DNA of 47,010 nt from contig JBCCXL010000032.1 in the NCBI GenBank assembly GCA_039191605.1, forward strand, positions 1 to 47,010, read 5' to 3'. Position numbers and translations under genes: made by a program. Positions 8,131-16,831 of this stretch are shown here, one piece after another (the stretch's first letter is position 1; each line of letters starts with the position of its first letter). The stretch comes from JBCCXL01 sp039191605 (GTDB lineage: Bacteria; Acidobacteriota; Thermoanaerobaculia; Multivoradales; JAHZIX01). The notes beneath the pieces are model-generated. The model did no database searches, was not told the origin of the DNA, and was given only the letters and a program-made list of their open reading frames with translations.

Positions 8131-9122
8131 TGACCTACCCGTCCCCGAGCTCCTCGTCGCTCATCTCAGCCTCCGGGAGGACGCCCCGCGTCGGCGCCGT
8201 GCGGCCGATCCTGGTCGCCCTGGCCTTCGCCTGCGCCGCCCTCTTTGCGCTGCTGCCCTCCGTCGATTCGGCGCTGGCAGAAGCGGAGGCGAACTCGTCT
8301 CGGCCGAGCCTGACCAAGACCTCCGGCATCCGCGGCGCGCTGCCGGCACCGGAGGACGTGCTCTTCGCCTACAACGACCGCGACCTCGGCGGTAGCGGCC
8401 TGCGGCGCATTCATCTGGAGCTGCGCAACGACGGCGTCGTCACCCGCCAATTCCGCACCATTCACGGCTGGCAGGCGGATGACGACCGGGTTCGCTCCCT
8501 GGTGCTGCTGGAGCAGCCCCACGGCCTGCTGGGCACCTGCTACCTGCTGGCGGAAGGTGAGCAATACACCGGCGGCATCGAGATTTTCCTGCAGCTGGCC
8601 ACCGCCGGCCCCCGCACCCTGGAGGTGCGCCCGGGCCACTTCGACGAGGGGCTGCTGGGCTCCGACTTCGGCTACAGCGACCTGCTGTGGCAGATCCCCA
8701 CCAAGGGCCGCAGCCTGGACCTGATGGGCTCCAGCCACCTCGAGGGCCAGAAGGTTTGGGTGGTGGACGTCAAGCCCGCCACCGAGGAAGCCCGGCTGAG
8801 CACCAACTGGGATCGGGTGCGCTACTACATCGGCCAAGACCCGATGCTGCTGGTGGGTGCGGACTTCTTCTCCGGCCCCACCCGTCTGCCCTCCAAGGAG
8901 CTGCGCATCGACGGCTGGCGCCAGGTGGACGGCGTCTGGACTCCTTCGGAGATGGTGATGTCAGTGGATCGCCGCCGCCAGAGCGTGCTGACCCTGGACG
9001 CCGCCTATTTCCGTCTCGATCCCTTCGATACTGAGCTCTTCACCCCGAACTCCCTGACGGAGCTGGCTCGGCAGCTGCGGGAAGGGGAGACACCTTCCTT
9101 CTTGGAGGAGTACGCGCCATGA
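8130..9122 (+). CDS. LolA-like outer-membrane lipoprotein-sorting protein
   Basis: A 330-residue exported protein. The ATG at 8130 overlaps the upstream stop codon by one base. A hydrophobic signal segment lies around residues 25-50, ending near DSALAEA. The mature part has the pattern of the LolA/LppX-fold family that partners RND exporters: DVLFAYNDRD, EGQKVWVVDVKP, then DGWRQVDGVWTP and a final SVLTLDAAYF strand. Such proteins take a lipid from the exporter and carry it through the periplasm. Its last four bases overlap the next gene (ATGA). The gene is easy to misread because the same frame stays open far upstream inside the exporter gene; composition and coupling support the start at 8130. 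Confidence 0.85.
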   Translation: MTYPSPSSSSLISASGRTPRVGAVRPILVALAFACAALFALLPSVDSALAEAEANSSRPSLTKTSGIRGALPAPEDVLFAYNDRDLGGSGLRRIHLELRNDGVVTRQFRTIHGWQADDDRVRSLVLLEQPHGLLGTCYLLAEGEQYTGGIEIFLQLATAGPRTLEVRPGHFDEGLLGSDFGYSDLLWQIPTKGRSLDLMGSSHLEGQKVWVVDVKPATEEARLSTNWDRVRYYIGQDPMLLVGADFFSGPTRLPSKELRIDGWRQVDGVWTPSEMVMSVDRRRQSVLTLDAAYFRLDPFDTELFTPNSLTELARQLREGETPSFLEEYAP

Positions 9123-11191
9123 CAAGCCTGACCCTCGGCCGCCGCCGTGCGGCCGGAGCCCGCGCTGGCCGGCAGAGTCGCCGGCCGGTGTTCGGGCTCC
9201 CCACCGGCATCGCCGCCGGCTTCGGTCTGCTCTGCCTGCTGGCGAGCACGGCTCCCGTCGCCCAGGCCCAGATCATCGAGAATCCGAAGGATCCCTTCAG
9301 CTTCAACATTCCCCATTCCCGGGTGCGGCTGATCCACTCCACGGACGTCAGTCTGGAGGGCACTTCGGGGCACCTTCGAGCTACCGATCCCTTCCTCTTC
9401 TACCAGGCCGGCCGGCAGCTGCTGAATCGGCAATTCGAGCTGGAACATGGCGTGTTGAGCCGCCCGGCCACCATGGACGTGCCGCTCTACGTCGGCGCCG
9501 CTGGGCACACCACCGTTCACGGCGTGCCCTCGAACACCCGTTTCGCTCGGGATCATTCGGCGAGCTGCGGCATGTGCCACTCCAGCGTCTACCGGGAAGC
9601 CGGTGCCGGGCCGACCATCGCCTCCACCGGTGGCTTTGGCCGCAACAGCACCCATTTCTATGGCGCCGGCCTGGTGGAGATGATCTCCCAGGACATGAGG
9701 ATTAAGGTGCTCAACCAATATGACCTCAACGGCAACGGGCTCATCGAGCGCGCCGAGGTGAAGGAATCGGCGCCGGTGCGCCTGAGTCCGGTGCCCGGCG
9801 CGGAGCCCATCGATTTCGGCAACCTACAGCCCGGCGCCGACGGCGTGCCTCAGCTCAACACCGTCTTCCGCCTTTGGTTCGTGGACGGCGAAGGGCAGGT
9901 GCTCAGAGACGCTCACGGCTTCCGCGACGAGCGGGTGGCGGCCTTCGGCTTCTCGGTGCAGCCCTTCGGCTGGGGCCGCGGGCGGCGCATGATCGACGGC
10001 CAGAGCACCTCCCAGGGTGGTGAGGGCACCACCCTGCGAGAGTTCTATGCCGTGGCTTCGGACTTCCACATGGGAATGCAGGCCCACGATCCCACGCTGC
10101 AGGGCATTGGCAAGGCGGTAGACGAGCACGGCGGTCTCGCCAGTGTTTCGCTCAACGGTGCACAGCAATTTGCCTTCGGCGGATCCACCGATCGCGGAGT
10201 GAAGCTGGCGACCACGGGGTTGTCGATGGACGATCCCGACGGGGACGGCATCTTTGCCGAGCTCACCGAGGGAGACATCGATGCGGTGGAGTTCTTCCTG
10301 CTCCATACCCCGATTCCGGCGGTGCAGCCTACGGATACTTCGGAGCTCGGACGCAAGATTCTCGATGAGGTGGGCTGTACTTCCTGCCACGTGGCGGATT
10401 GGAAGATCGAGGCGCGTAACGAGGAGCTTGGATTCGACGGCGATCGCCGCCATTTCCACTTCCAGCCGACGGCGAAGAAGACCGAGGAAGGAATCTACGA
10501 GATCCAGGGCGAGGTGCAGCTGCTGTACGAGACCCTGCCCTCCGGCGAGAAGCAGCCCAAGGGCGACGCGTTTGTGGTGGAGGGGATCTACACCGACTTC
10601 CGCCACCACGATCTCGGACCCAACTTCTACGAGCGTCGCTTCGACGGCACTTTGCAGAAGGAACACCGCACCGCGCCGCTGTGGGGATTGGCCACCAGCT
10701 CTCCCTTCGGTCACTCGGGCAATTACCTGTCCTTCTATGACGTGATCATCGCCCACGGCGGTGCCGCCACCGATTCTCGGGACGCCTATGCCCGACTCTC
10801 GCCCCAGCGGCGGGAGCAGCTCCACGCCTTCCTGCGTACTCTGGTGCTCTACTCCTCCGACGAGATCCCGGCGGACATCAACGGCGACGGCCAGATCGCC
10901 GAGAACTACGTCATCGGAGAGCAGAACTACGGCTACGAGCGTTTCGACGCCCGCTTCCTGTTCAACACACCGCCGGAATACAACGAATACCGCTGGATCG
11001 TGCGCCCTAACGGCCGCAGGGTGCCCATCGGATTGTTTACCAACATCGACGCCCTCTACGGCCTGGATCTTCCCTGGCGCGTGGACGGAGACGGCGATGG
11101 TTTCCCCGACAAGCTGGACCCGCTGCCGGAGATCCCGGGAGTGATCCCCGAAGAGAAGGAGGGAGGCGACCATGACGCTCTCACGCGCTGA
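9119..11191 (+). CDS. Secreted di-heme c-type cytochrome (DHOR/peroxidase-like), first paralog
   Basis: A 690-residue exported protein with a long, Arg-rich signal peptide (core about residues 26-48, cleavage after VAQA). There are two c-type heme sites, CGMCH at 150-154 and CTSCH at 420-424. The second half resembles di-heme oxidoreductases/cytochrome c peroxidase-like proteins (COG3488 type), with the RTAPLWG and GHSGNYLSF motifs near the distal part of that fold. An EF-hand-like loop, YDLNGNGLIERAEV, lies near residue 200, and two more Asp/Asn-rich calcium-type loops (DINGDGQI, DGDGDGFPD) lie near the C-terminus. It overlaps its paralog by 20 bp. It probably works in periplasmic electron transfer or peroxide reduction. 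The link to the lipid exporter is unexplained. Confidence 0.85.
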   Translation: MTSLTLGRRRAAGARAGRQSRRPVFGLPTGIAAGFGLLCLLASTAPVAQAQIIENPKDPFSFNIPHSRVRLIHSTDVSLEGTSGHLRATDPFLFYQAGRQLLNRQFELEHGVLSRPATMDVPLYVGAAGHTTVHGVPSNTRFARDHSASCGMCHSSVYREAGAGPTIASTGGFGRNSTHFYGAGLVEMISQDMRIKVLNQYDLNGNGLIERAEVKESAPVRLSPVPGAEPIDFGNLQPGADGVPQLNTVFRLWFVDGEGQVLRDAHGFRDERVAAFGFSVQPFGWGRGRRMIDGQSTSQGGEGTTLREFYAVASDFHMGMQAHDPTLQGIGKAVDEHGGLASVSLNGAQQFAFGGSTDRGVKLATTGLSMDDPDGDGIFAELTEGDIDAVEFFLLHTPIPAVQPTDTSELGRKILDEVGCTSCHVADWKIEARNEELGFDGDRRHFHFQPTAKKTEEGIYEIQGEVQLLYETLPSGEKQPKGDAFVVEGIYTDFRHHDLGPNFYERRFDGTLQKEHRTAPLWGLATSSPFGHSGNYLSFYDVIIAHGGAATDSRDAYARLSPQRREQLHAFLRTLVLYSSDEIPADINGDGQIAENYVIGEQNYGYERFDARFLFNTPPEYNEYRWIVRPNGRRVPIGLFTNIDALYGLDLPWRVDGDGDGFPDKLDPLPEIPGVIPEEKEGGDHDALTR

Positions 11192-13106
11192 TCTGAATCG
11201 CTGGGGGCGCGGCCTGCTCGCCGCCGTGCTCCTCTTTGTCACCGCCGGTGAAGCCGCGGCGCAATTTTCCGTGCGTCCAGAGGATCCTACCGGTCTCTCC
11301 ATCCGCGAGAAGCGGGTGCGGGTGATTCACTCCACCGATGCCTCGGTGCCGGGCACCTCGATGCATCTTCAGCAGTGGGATCCGTGGCTGGCCTACCAGC
11401 GCGGCCGTTCCTACTACTTCCGCGAGTGGGGCACCGAAGACGGTGTCTTCACCCACCTGCCGAACCGTCCAGAGGCCGCCGCGGCGACCTCCTGCGGCGT
11501 GTGCCACAACACCCCCTTCCCCAGCGTCGGAGCCGGCGGCAACGTGGGCATTTCGGTGCGGGTAGGGCGCAACGCGGTGCACTTCTTCGGCGCCGGCCTG
11601 CTGGAGACCCTGGCGATTCAGCTACGGGCTCAGCTGATCAACAAATACGACCTCAACGGCAATGGCTACATCGACGTGCCGGAGGAGAGTCTCGGCAAGC
11701 GGGCCTACATCGAGTCTTCCGCCGGCCACGTGCTGGATTTCGGATCCCTGCACGACGACAACGGTGACGGTCGCCCGGATCTCAACCCGGTGATCATGTT
11801 CCGCGCCGTCGGCGAGGATGGCAAGGCTCGGCTGTTCAACAGCCGCGGTCGCCCCGCCAGCATGCGGGACGAGGAGACCGTGGGCTATGACATCGCCCTC
11901 GGCGTGTTCGCCTCCAGCGCCGGAGACCATCAATTCCCTTCGGTACGCATGTTCTCCACCGGCGTGTTTGTGACCATCATGGGCATCCTGCCGGAGGTGG
12001 ATAGCTCCGAGGTGCAGCCCTTGGGCATGACCGGCGGCTTCCTGACCAACGATTGGGGCCGCTTCTCCAACACCGGCGCCTTCCTCTCGGAGGTGCTCCT
12101 CACCGGCGATCCCTACGCCGAGAAGGATCTCTCCAAGCGCCCCACCATCAGCGAGGGTGAGCTGGACCTGCTGGACTGGTTCATGATCAACCATCCGGCT
12201 CCGGCCCTCGGACCGCAAACCGCACAGACCCTCAAGGGTCGGGAGCTGATGACGGAATTCGGCTGCACCAGCTGTCACGTCCAGGATTGGGAGATCCTGC
12301 CGGCGGATCCGGAGAAGAACCTGCCCGGGGACCGCCGATTCTTCGACCTCGAGACGGAGTACAACTACGTCGCGAACCAGATGCAGGGAACTCTCCACGA
12401 CCTCACGGTGCCGACCCCGGGACCCAACGGTCAAACCCTGAATCTGCCGAAGCGGGACGGCTTCGTGGTCAAGGACATCTTCACCGATCTGCGTCACCAC
12501 AACCTCGGCCCCCGCTGGCGGGAATATCACGTCAGCGGCGAGCACATTCGCCTCGAGGCGGCGATGTTCCGCACTTCCCCGCTATGGGGAGTGGGCTCCA
12601 CGCCTCCCTACGGTCATGACGGCCGTAGCCCCACTCTCGATCACGTGATTCGCCGCCACGAGGGCGACGCCATCGAGAGCTCCACGGCCTACAAGAACGC
12701 CTCCCAGGAGGATCGCGACGCCCTGCTCGCCTTCCTGCGCTCCCTGGTGCTCTATCAGCCGGAGAGCCTGCCGACGGACATGAACGGGGATGGCCGCATC
12801 ACCACGGCCCACAAGATCAACGGTCACGACGTCGGGCCCGAGATCTTCCGTCCCGAGTTCATGCTCCGCAAGACTCCGATTTATGAGGGCTGGACCGAGA
12901 GTCCAGACGGAGATCGCTATTTCTCCTACGCCCTGCAGAACGTCGGTGAATCTTACGGCGAGTACCTCGAGGCGCTGGTGGACCGGGACAAGGATACGGT
13001 GCCGGACATCATCGATCCGGACGCCCCCAGGCCGCCGGTGCAGGCGAAAACCGAGAACGAAGAGGATGTCGGCGAATTGCTCGCTGACGCCGGCGGGGAG
13101 GAGTGA
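11172..13106 (+). CDS. Secreted di-heme c-type cytochrome (DHOR/peroxidase-like), second paralog
   Basis: A 644-residue paralog of the preceding protein with the same plan. The signal peptide ends near residue 31 (GEAAAQ). Hemes bind at CGVCH (108-112) and CTSCH (365-369). It has an EF-hand-like loop YDLNGNGYIDVPEE, an RTSPLWG motif and a C-terminal DMNGDGRI loop. GGAGGGAGG-type sequence (GAAGGAGGGAGG) precedes the ATG, and the start lies 20 bp inside the upstream gene, so translation is coupled. Each protein keeps both heme sites, so neither looks like a degenerate copy; a heterodimer is possible. Both share the opening 'RVRLIHSTD/RVRVIHSTD' segment just after the signal peptide, a feature specific to this pair. 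Confidence 0.85.
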   Translation: MTLSRADLNRWGRGLLAAVLLFVTAGEAAAQFSVRPEDPTGLSIREKRVRVIHSTDASVPGTSMHLQQWDPWLAYQRGRSYYFREWGTEDGVFTHLPNRPEAAAATSCGVCHNTPFPSVGAGGNVGISVRVGRNAVHFFGAGLLETLAIQLRAQLINKYDLNGNGYIDVPEESLGKRAYIESSAGHVLDFGSLHDDNGDGRPDLNPVIMFRAVGEDGKARLFNSRGRPASMRDEETVGYDIALGVFASSAGDHQFPSVRMFSTGVFVTIMGILPEVDSSEVQPLGMTGGFLTNDWGRFSNTGAFLSEVLLTGDPYAEKDLSKRPTISEGELDLLDWFMINHPAPALGPQTAQTLKGRELMTEFGCTSCHVQDWEILPADPEKNLPGDRRFFDLETEYNYVANQMQGTLHDLTVPTPGPNGQTLNLPKRDGFVVKDIFTDLRHHNLGPRWREYHVSGEHIRLEAAMFRTSPLWGVGSTPPYGHDGRSPTLDHVIRRHEGDAIESSTAYKNASQEDRDALLAFLRSLVLYQPESLPTDMNGDGRITTAHKINGHDVGPEIFRPEFMLRKTPIYEGWTESPDGDRYFSYALQNVGESYGEYLEALVDRDKDTVPDIIDPDAPRPPVQAKTENEEDVGELLADAGGEE

Positions 13107-13160
13107 TCTAGGGCCCCTCGGGGCATCCTCCTTCTCCGTCTTCCTCGTCGGTTGGTCTGC

Positions 13161-13200
13161 GCCCCCGCCGTCTCCCGCTCCTCAGGGAGGCGACGGGGGC
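13161..13200 (+). terminator. Strong GC hairpin after the cytochrome operon
   Basis: GCCCCCGCCGTCTCCC (13161-13176) can pair with GGGAGGCGACGGGGGC (13185-13200) over 16 positions, with one mismatch and one G-U pair. The loop is 8 nt. No T-tract follows; instead a 16-bp tandem repeat begins 7 bp later. It may be a non-canonical terminator or an mRNA 3'-end stabiliser. Confidence 0.5.
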
Positions 13201-13206
13201 GCTACC

Positions 13207-13286
13207 GTGTCTGGAACTAGGCGTGTCTGGAACTAGGCGTGTCTGGAACTAGGCGTGTCTGGAACTAGGCGTGTCTAGGGAGCTGG
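13207..13286. repeat. 16-bp tandem repeat GTGTCTGGAACTAGGC
   Basis: Four exact copies fill 13207-13270. A degenerate fifth (GTGTCTAGGGAGCTGG) follows, with further GTGTCTGG-like traces to about 13300. The array lies between the cytochrome operon hairpin and the next gene, in a 363-bp stretch with no other feature. There are no spacers between units, so it is not CRISPR. Confidence 0.95.
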
Positions 13287-13469
13287 TCGTGTCTGGGGGG
13301 CTCGAAATGAGTCAGTGAGAGGGTGTGTGGGGGGGGGCAGAGTGAACTCTGCCGGGGCCGCGGGGTCCAGGGAAGGGGAGAGGCTGGTATCCTGGGAGTT
13401 CCTTTTCTATCGCTACAGCTATTGCTCCAGAACCGCCTTCCCCTGAGAACTCGACGTGGAGGACCTCCC

Positions 13470-14012
13470 TTGGCCGCTCACTCGTCCCCCTCTGCCGTAT
13501 CCGCCGCCAGCGGCGCTCTCGCGTTGCGCCCGGTGGTGGATTGGAGCGCCGCCGTTTGGGCCGGCATCGGCTCCGGTCTGGTCTTTTTGATTCTCGCCCT
13601 CGCCTGGGTCCCCGCCCAGGTGGGCGGCAACGCCTGGGTGATCACCCGGCTGATGTCCTCGCCGGTGCTGGGAGAAGACATCCTGGCGCCGCCGGCCACC
13701 TTCGATCTCACCGCTACCCTGGTGGGGTGGACGCTGCACTTCGTGGCCTGCTTCCTCTTCGCCCTGGCCATCGCCTACGTGCTCCACCGCGGCGGGCTGA
13801 TCACCGGCATCGTCGGCGGCGCTCTGGCGGGGGCGGGCCTCTACGGCATCGTCTTCTACACCGCCACCCTCGCCTTCCCCTGGTTCTTCGCCCACCGCAG
13901 CGTGCCGATGCTCCTCACCCACATCGCCTACGGGGCGGTGGCGGGGGGAATCTACGAGCTGCTGGAGGTCGAGGCCTTTGAACAGGTCGACGCTGAAGGA
14001 GGTGCAGGATGA
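13470..14012 (+). CDS. Four-helix integral membrane protein of unknown function
   Basis: A 180-residue protein with four hydrophobic helices: about 25-45 (GIGSGLVFLILALAWVP), 80-105, 108-130 and 140-160. The frame is open further upstream, but that part is Gly/Arg-rich. The TTG at 13470 is preferred because GGAGG (13458-13462) lies 7 nt before it. There is no enzymatic motif. Its stop overlaps the start of the M48 protease gene (ATGA), so the two are co-translated and may act together in the envelope. It resembles small YqhR-like or uncharacterised membrane proteins only in general layout; no family name can be assigned. Confidence 0.75.
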   Translation: MAAHSSPSAVSAASGALALRPVVDWSAAVWAGIGSGLVFLILALAWVPAQVGGNAWVITRLMSSPVLGEDILAPPATFDLTATLVGWTLHFVACFLFALAIAYVLHRGGLITGIVGGALAGAGLYGIVFYTATLAFPWFFAHRSVPMLLTHIAYGAVAGGIYELLEVEAFEQVDAEGGAG

Positions 14013-14878
14013 ATCGTCGCAGATCCTTCGGGTCCCGCGGTGGCGGCCGCCGTCCGGTGTCCTACGGGCCGCGCAGCGGTGGCCGGCGCGGCGGCTGCGG
14101 CCGCCTTGTCGTCGGCCTGATCATCGCCAGCTTCTCCATCGTGTCCTATTGCGCCTCGAAGGAATACAACCCGGTTACCGGCGAGACCCAATACATCGCC
14201 ATGACCCCGCGCCAGGAGATCGCCCTCGGCCTGCAGGCGGCGCCGGAGATGGCCCGTCAGCACGGCGGCCTGCACCCCGACCGCAACGCCCAGCAGCTGG
14301 TAGACAACGTCGGCCAGCGCATCGTCGGCCGCAGCGATGCCGGCGAGACCCAATGGCAATTCGAGTTCCATCTCCTCGCCGACGAGCAGATGGTCAACGC
14401 CTTCGCCCTGCCCGGCGGCCAGATCTTCATCACCGCGGCTCTCTTCCAGCGCTTGGAGACCGAGGGGCAGCTGGCGGGGGTTTTGGGCCATGAGGTGGGC
14501 CACGTGGTGGGCCGTCACTCCGCCCAGCGCATGGCCCAGAGCAAGCTCACCAACGGCCTCACCGGCGCCGTCGCGGTAGCCTCCGGCGACGCCCGGGCGG
14601 CCACCGTCGCCGCGGCCATCAGCCAGATGGTGAACATGAAACACGGCCGCGGCGACGAGCTTCAAAGCGATGAGCTCGGCGTCCGCTTCCTCGCCCAGGC
14701 GGGCTACGACCCCCGCTCGCTGATTCGGGTGATGGAAATCCTCGCCGAATCCCGCCCCAGCGGCGGGCCGCCGGAATTCTTCAGCACCCACCCCAACCCC
14801 GACAACCGCATCGGGAGAATTCAGGATGCGATTCGGGAGGTCTATCCCAACGGCGTGCCGGAGGGGTTGATTCGGTAG
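14009..14878 (+). CDS. M48-family zinc metalloprotease (BepA/LoiP-like)
   Basis: A 289-residue protease. A Gly/Arg-rich N-terminus is followed by one hydrophobic segment (about 33-49). This ends at a Cys (SYCAS) that might be lipidated, though the lipobox is poor. The zinc motif HEVGH is at 161-165, and the downstream ELQSDELG segment supplies the third ligand. The pattern TPRQEIALGLQAAPEM before the catalytic core matches periplasmic M48C proteases such as BepA, LoiP and YggG, which degrade misfolded outer-membrane proteins. There is no TPR tail. It overlaps the preceding membrane-protein gene by 4 bp and is followed 38 bp later by an intrinsic terminator. It probably acts in envelope quality control. 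Confidence 0.88.
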   Translation: MNRRRSFGSRGGGRRPVSYGPRSGGRRGGCGRLVVGLIIASFSIVSYCASKEYNPVTGETQYIAMTPRQEIALGLQAAPEMARQHGGLHPDRNAQQLVDNVGQRIVGRSDAGETQWQFEFHLLADEQMVNAFALPGGQIFITAALFQRLETEGQLAGVLGHEVGHVVGRHSAQRMAQSKLTNGLTGAVAVASGDARAATVAAAISQMVNMKHGRGDELQSDELGVRFLAQAGYDPRSLIRVMEILAESRPSGGPPEFFSTHPNPDNRIGRIQDAIREVYPNGVPEGLIR

Positions 14879-14915
14879 AGCTGGAGCCCCCATCTCGCCG
14901 GCCCCGGCCGGAATC

Positions 14916-14956
14916 AAAATCCCCCACCTCGGATGGTCTCCGGAGTGGGGGATTTT
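14916..14956 (+). terminator. Intrinsic terminator after the M48 protease gene
   Basis: AAAATCCCCCAC (14916-14927) pairs perfectly with GTGGGGGATTTT (14945-14956). Inside, TCGGA (14929-14933) can pair with TCCGG (14939-14943), including one G-U pair. The right arm runs into TTTTT. The shape is symmetrical with A-tract and T-tract, so it could work on both strands. It marks the left border of the tubulin-like operon region. Confidence 0.85.
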
Positions 14957-15673
14957 TCGCATAGCTAGAAGAAGGGGGATTTGTCTCGGCCCCCGCGAGT
15001 CGGTGGCGGCTGGAGCGGTTACCGGCTCATCTTCGAGTTCCGAGAGAGGTCTTCGCGGGAATGGCCTCCAATTGGGCGGAGGAGCGAGCAGCGCTCCCTC
15101 GTCAAGTTCTGAGGGGTCTCCGGGCTGAAGATCGCTGCGATCTGCTGCGGCAGGTCCAGGGGCGGGGAAGGAGGAGATTCGAGGCGGATGAGGCCTTCAC
15201 AACCGCAGCAATCTCGGGTCTAGGGGCTGGGTATGCCTCTTCATCTCGTCCGCTGCAGGTCTCTGAGCTGCATCTCTTATGGGCAGCCGTGGGCTGCAGA
15301 TGCCTGGTCGAAGCTCCCGAAGACCGGCCTTTCGCAGCATGGGGCGCGCGAGATTCGCCTCAGGGCGTTCCGCAGGGCCAAGTTTTCTGCGAGAGGGCGA
15401 TTCCCTGGCCCACAGGGTGAAGCATCTTCGCGTTCTATGTATGAAGCGCCTCTTTGTTTCCTCAAGCTTTATCGAAGCTCGCTGAACCGTCTGCCGTGCC
15501 GGAAGCCGCTCCCGAGAGCGAGCGGAGGGCCCGGGCTCTCTCTACGACTCTCTATGAAGAACCTCACTCCATCTCCTCGATGCCCGTCCTTTCGATGCCC
15601 GGTCTTCGAGGCCTGCATTCATCGCCGCCCGAGCCTGGGAATCTCGTCCCGTGGGTGCTGGCAGAAGGCGATT
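14957..15673. other. Gene-poor leader of the tubulin-like operon
   Basis: About 700 bp without a convincing gene. A 119-codon plus-strand frame at 15061-15420 lacks a ribosome-binding site, is rich in Arg, Gly and Ala, and matches nothing I recognise. A frame continuous with the next gene extends back to 15233, but its first 140 codons are rich in Ser, Arg, Cys and Pro. The promoter of the large operon should lie here; I see no confident -35/-10 pair. Confidence 0.5.
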
Positions 15674-16831
15674 TTGCGATGCCGGGGAACTTTTCTCTGG
15701 GCTGCTCTCGTCTGCATGCTTGTGGGGCTCCCTAGCGCATCTTTGGCGACGACCGATCCGGTGGAGGAGCTTCAGCCGATGAACGCCCCGACGGTGAATG
15801 TTGCCGCCGGCCGCGAGAGCTCCTTCGAGCTGAAATGGCCCAGCCAGGGCATTCGTGGGCCGGTCTACGCGGGTTGGAAATGGCACGACGAGTCGCGGCT
15901 GCCGGCCGCCAGGCCCGAGGCGTGGGTCGTCTCGTCTCCGGGGGATCGCTCCTCTACCGAGCCGCTGCTGCTCGAGCCATCGGAGGGTTATTACAGCGTC
16001 GAGGCGAGGGTGCGCTCTCAACAGCCGCTGAAGGAGCCCCTCCTCGGCCTCTTGGTGCTTAGCACCGGCGAGGCGGTCGAAGCCCCGGGAGGGAGCGCCC
16101 AGAGCGCCGGGCAGCTGCGGGAGGTGCAGGTGCCGATCCGGCTGAAGCCCGTCACCCTGTCGACGCCGACGTCGATTCCCTGGTGGATCTTCTTGGTTTC
16201 CTTCGTCTCCACCTTTGTCGTTTGGGAGGCGAGCCTTCAGCTCACCCGCAAGAACCTGCTGCAGGTGGCCGGGGTCACGGCAAAGTTCACGCCGCTGCGC
16301 CGCAGCGGGTTGGGGTATCGCTCCCAGCGGGGGAAACACGGGGTCAGTGGGGATCTCGAAGACGCGGTGCGCAAGGCGCTGCATCGCGGAGCGCGCTTCA
16401 AGGCGCGCTGCAAGCTCTTTATGCAGCAGCCCTTCCGATGCCTCTTCGGAGAGCCCTACAGCGATGTGCTGCGGGTCTCGCTGCCGATCCGGGGTGGGGT
16501 TTCCGTCTATCTGGTGGACGATGCCCGAGTGCATCGGGCGCTGGCCGGGGACGGCGACGCCGCGGAGAGTTTGAAGGGAGATGAGGCGCTCTTCGTGATG
16601 GCTTCGGAGGGAGACGGCTCCGAGCTCTTCTGGGTGGCGCGGAATGCAAATTCCTTCATGGGGTGGACGGTGCTCAAGGGATCTTTACCTCGCCCCGGAA
16701 CGCTACAGCGATTGACGAATCGCAGCTTCGAGATTTGCCGAAGCCCCGAAGACAGCTTCTACGGGGACGACTTCTTCGGCTGGCGAATCGAGCCCCGGGC
16801 CGGCGGGCTGCGCTCGGCGAGGTCGTCGTGA
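15674..16831 (+). CDS. Two-TM protein with exported Ig-like region, first gene of the tubulin-like operon
   Basis: About 385 residues if translation starts at the TTG at 15674. AGAAGG lies 5 nt upstream, and the product then begins with a textbook signal segment (RCRGTFLWAALVCMLVGL, cleavage after SASLA). An ATG at 15554 would add 40 atypical residues. Residues about 26-165 are predicted outside the cytoplasm and beta-rich. A second membrane helix (WWIFLVSFVSTFVVW) spans about 169-190. The remaining 195 residues would be cytoplasmic. No family is recognised. The layout (outer beta domain, TM, cytoplasmic domain) mirrors the vWA protein two genes downstream. The last 4 bases overlap the next gene (GTGA). 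The start is uncertain. Confidence 0.65.
   Translation: MRCRGTFLWAALVCMLVGLPSASLATTDPVEELQPMNAPTVNVAAGRESSFELKWPSQGIRGPVYAGWKWHDESRLPAARPEAWVVSSPGDRSSTEPLLLEPSEGYYSVEARVRSQQPLKEPLLGLLVLSTGEAVEAPGGSAQSAGQLREVQVPIRLKPVTLSTPTSIPWWIFLVSFVSTFVVWEASLQLTRKNLLQVAGVTAKFTPLRRSGLGYRSQRGKHGVSGDLEDAVRKALHRGARFKARCKLFMQQPFRCLFGEPYSDVLRVSLPIRGGVSVYLVDDARVHRALAGDGDAAESLKGDEALFVMASEGDGSELFWVARNANSFMGWTVLKGSLPRPGTLQRLTNRSFEICRSPEDSFYGDDFFGWRIEPRAGGLRSARSS

Noticed and set aside
13207..13286. CRISPR-like array
   Set aside because: Units are 16 bp and directly adjacent with no unique spacers, and no cas gene is nearby.
13323..13469. N-terminal extension of the four-helix membrane protein
   Set aside because: The extension is Gly/Arg-rich and the TTG at 13470 has a well-placed GGAGG, so the shorter protein is preferred.
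15061..15420. A 119-codon frame in the leader of the tubulin-like operon
   Set aside because: No ribosome-binding site, atypical composition and no recognisable fold; kept only as part of the intergenic description.
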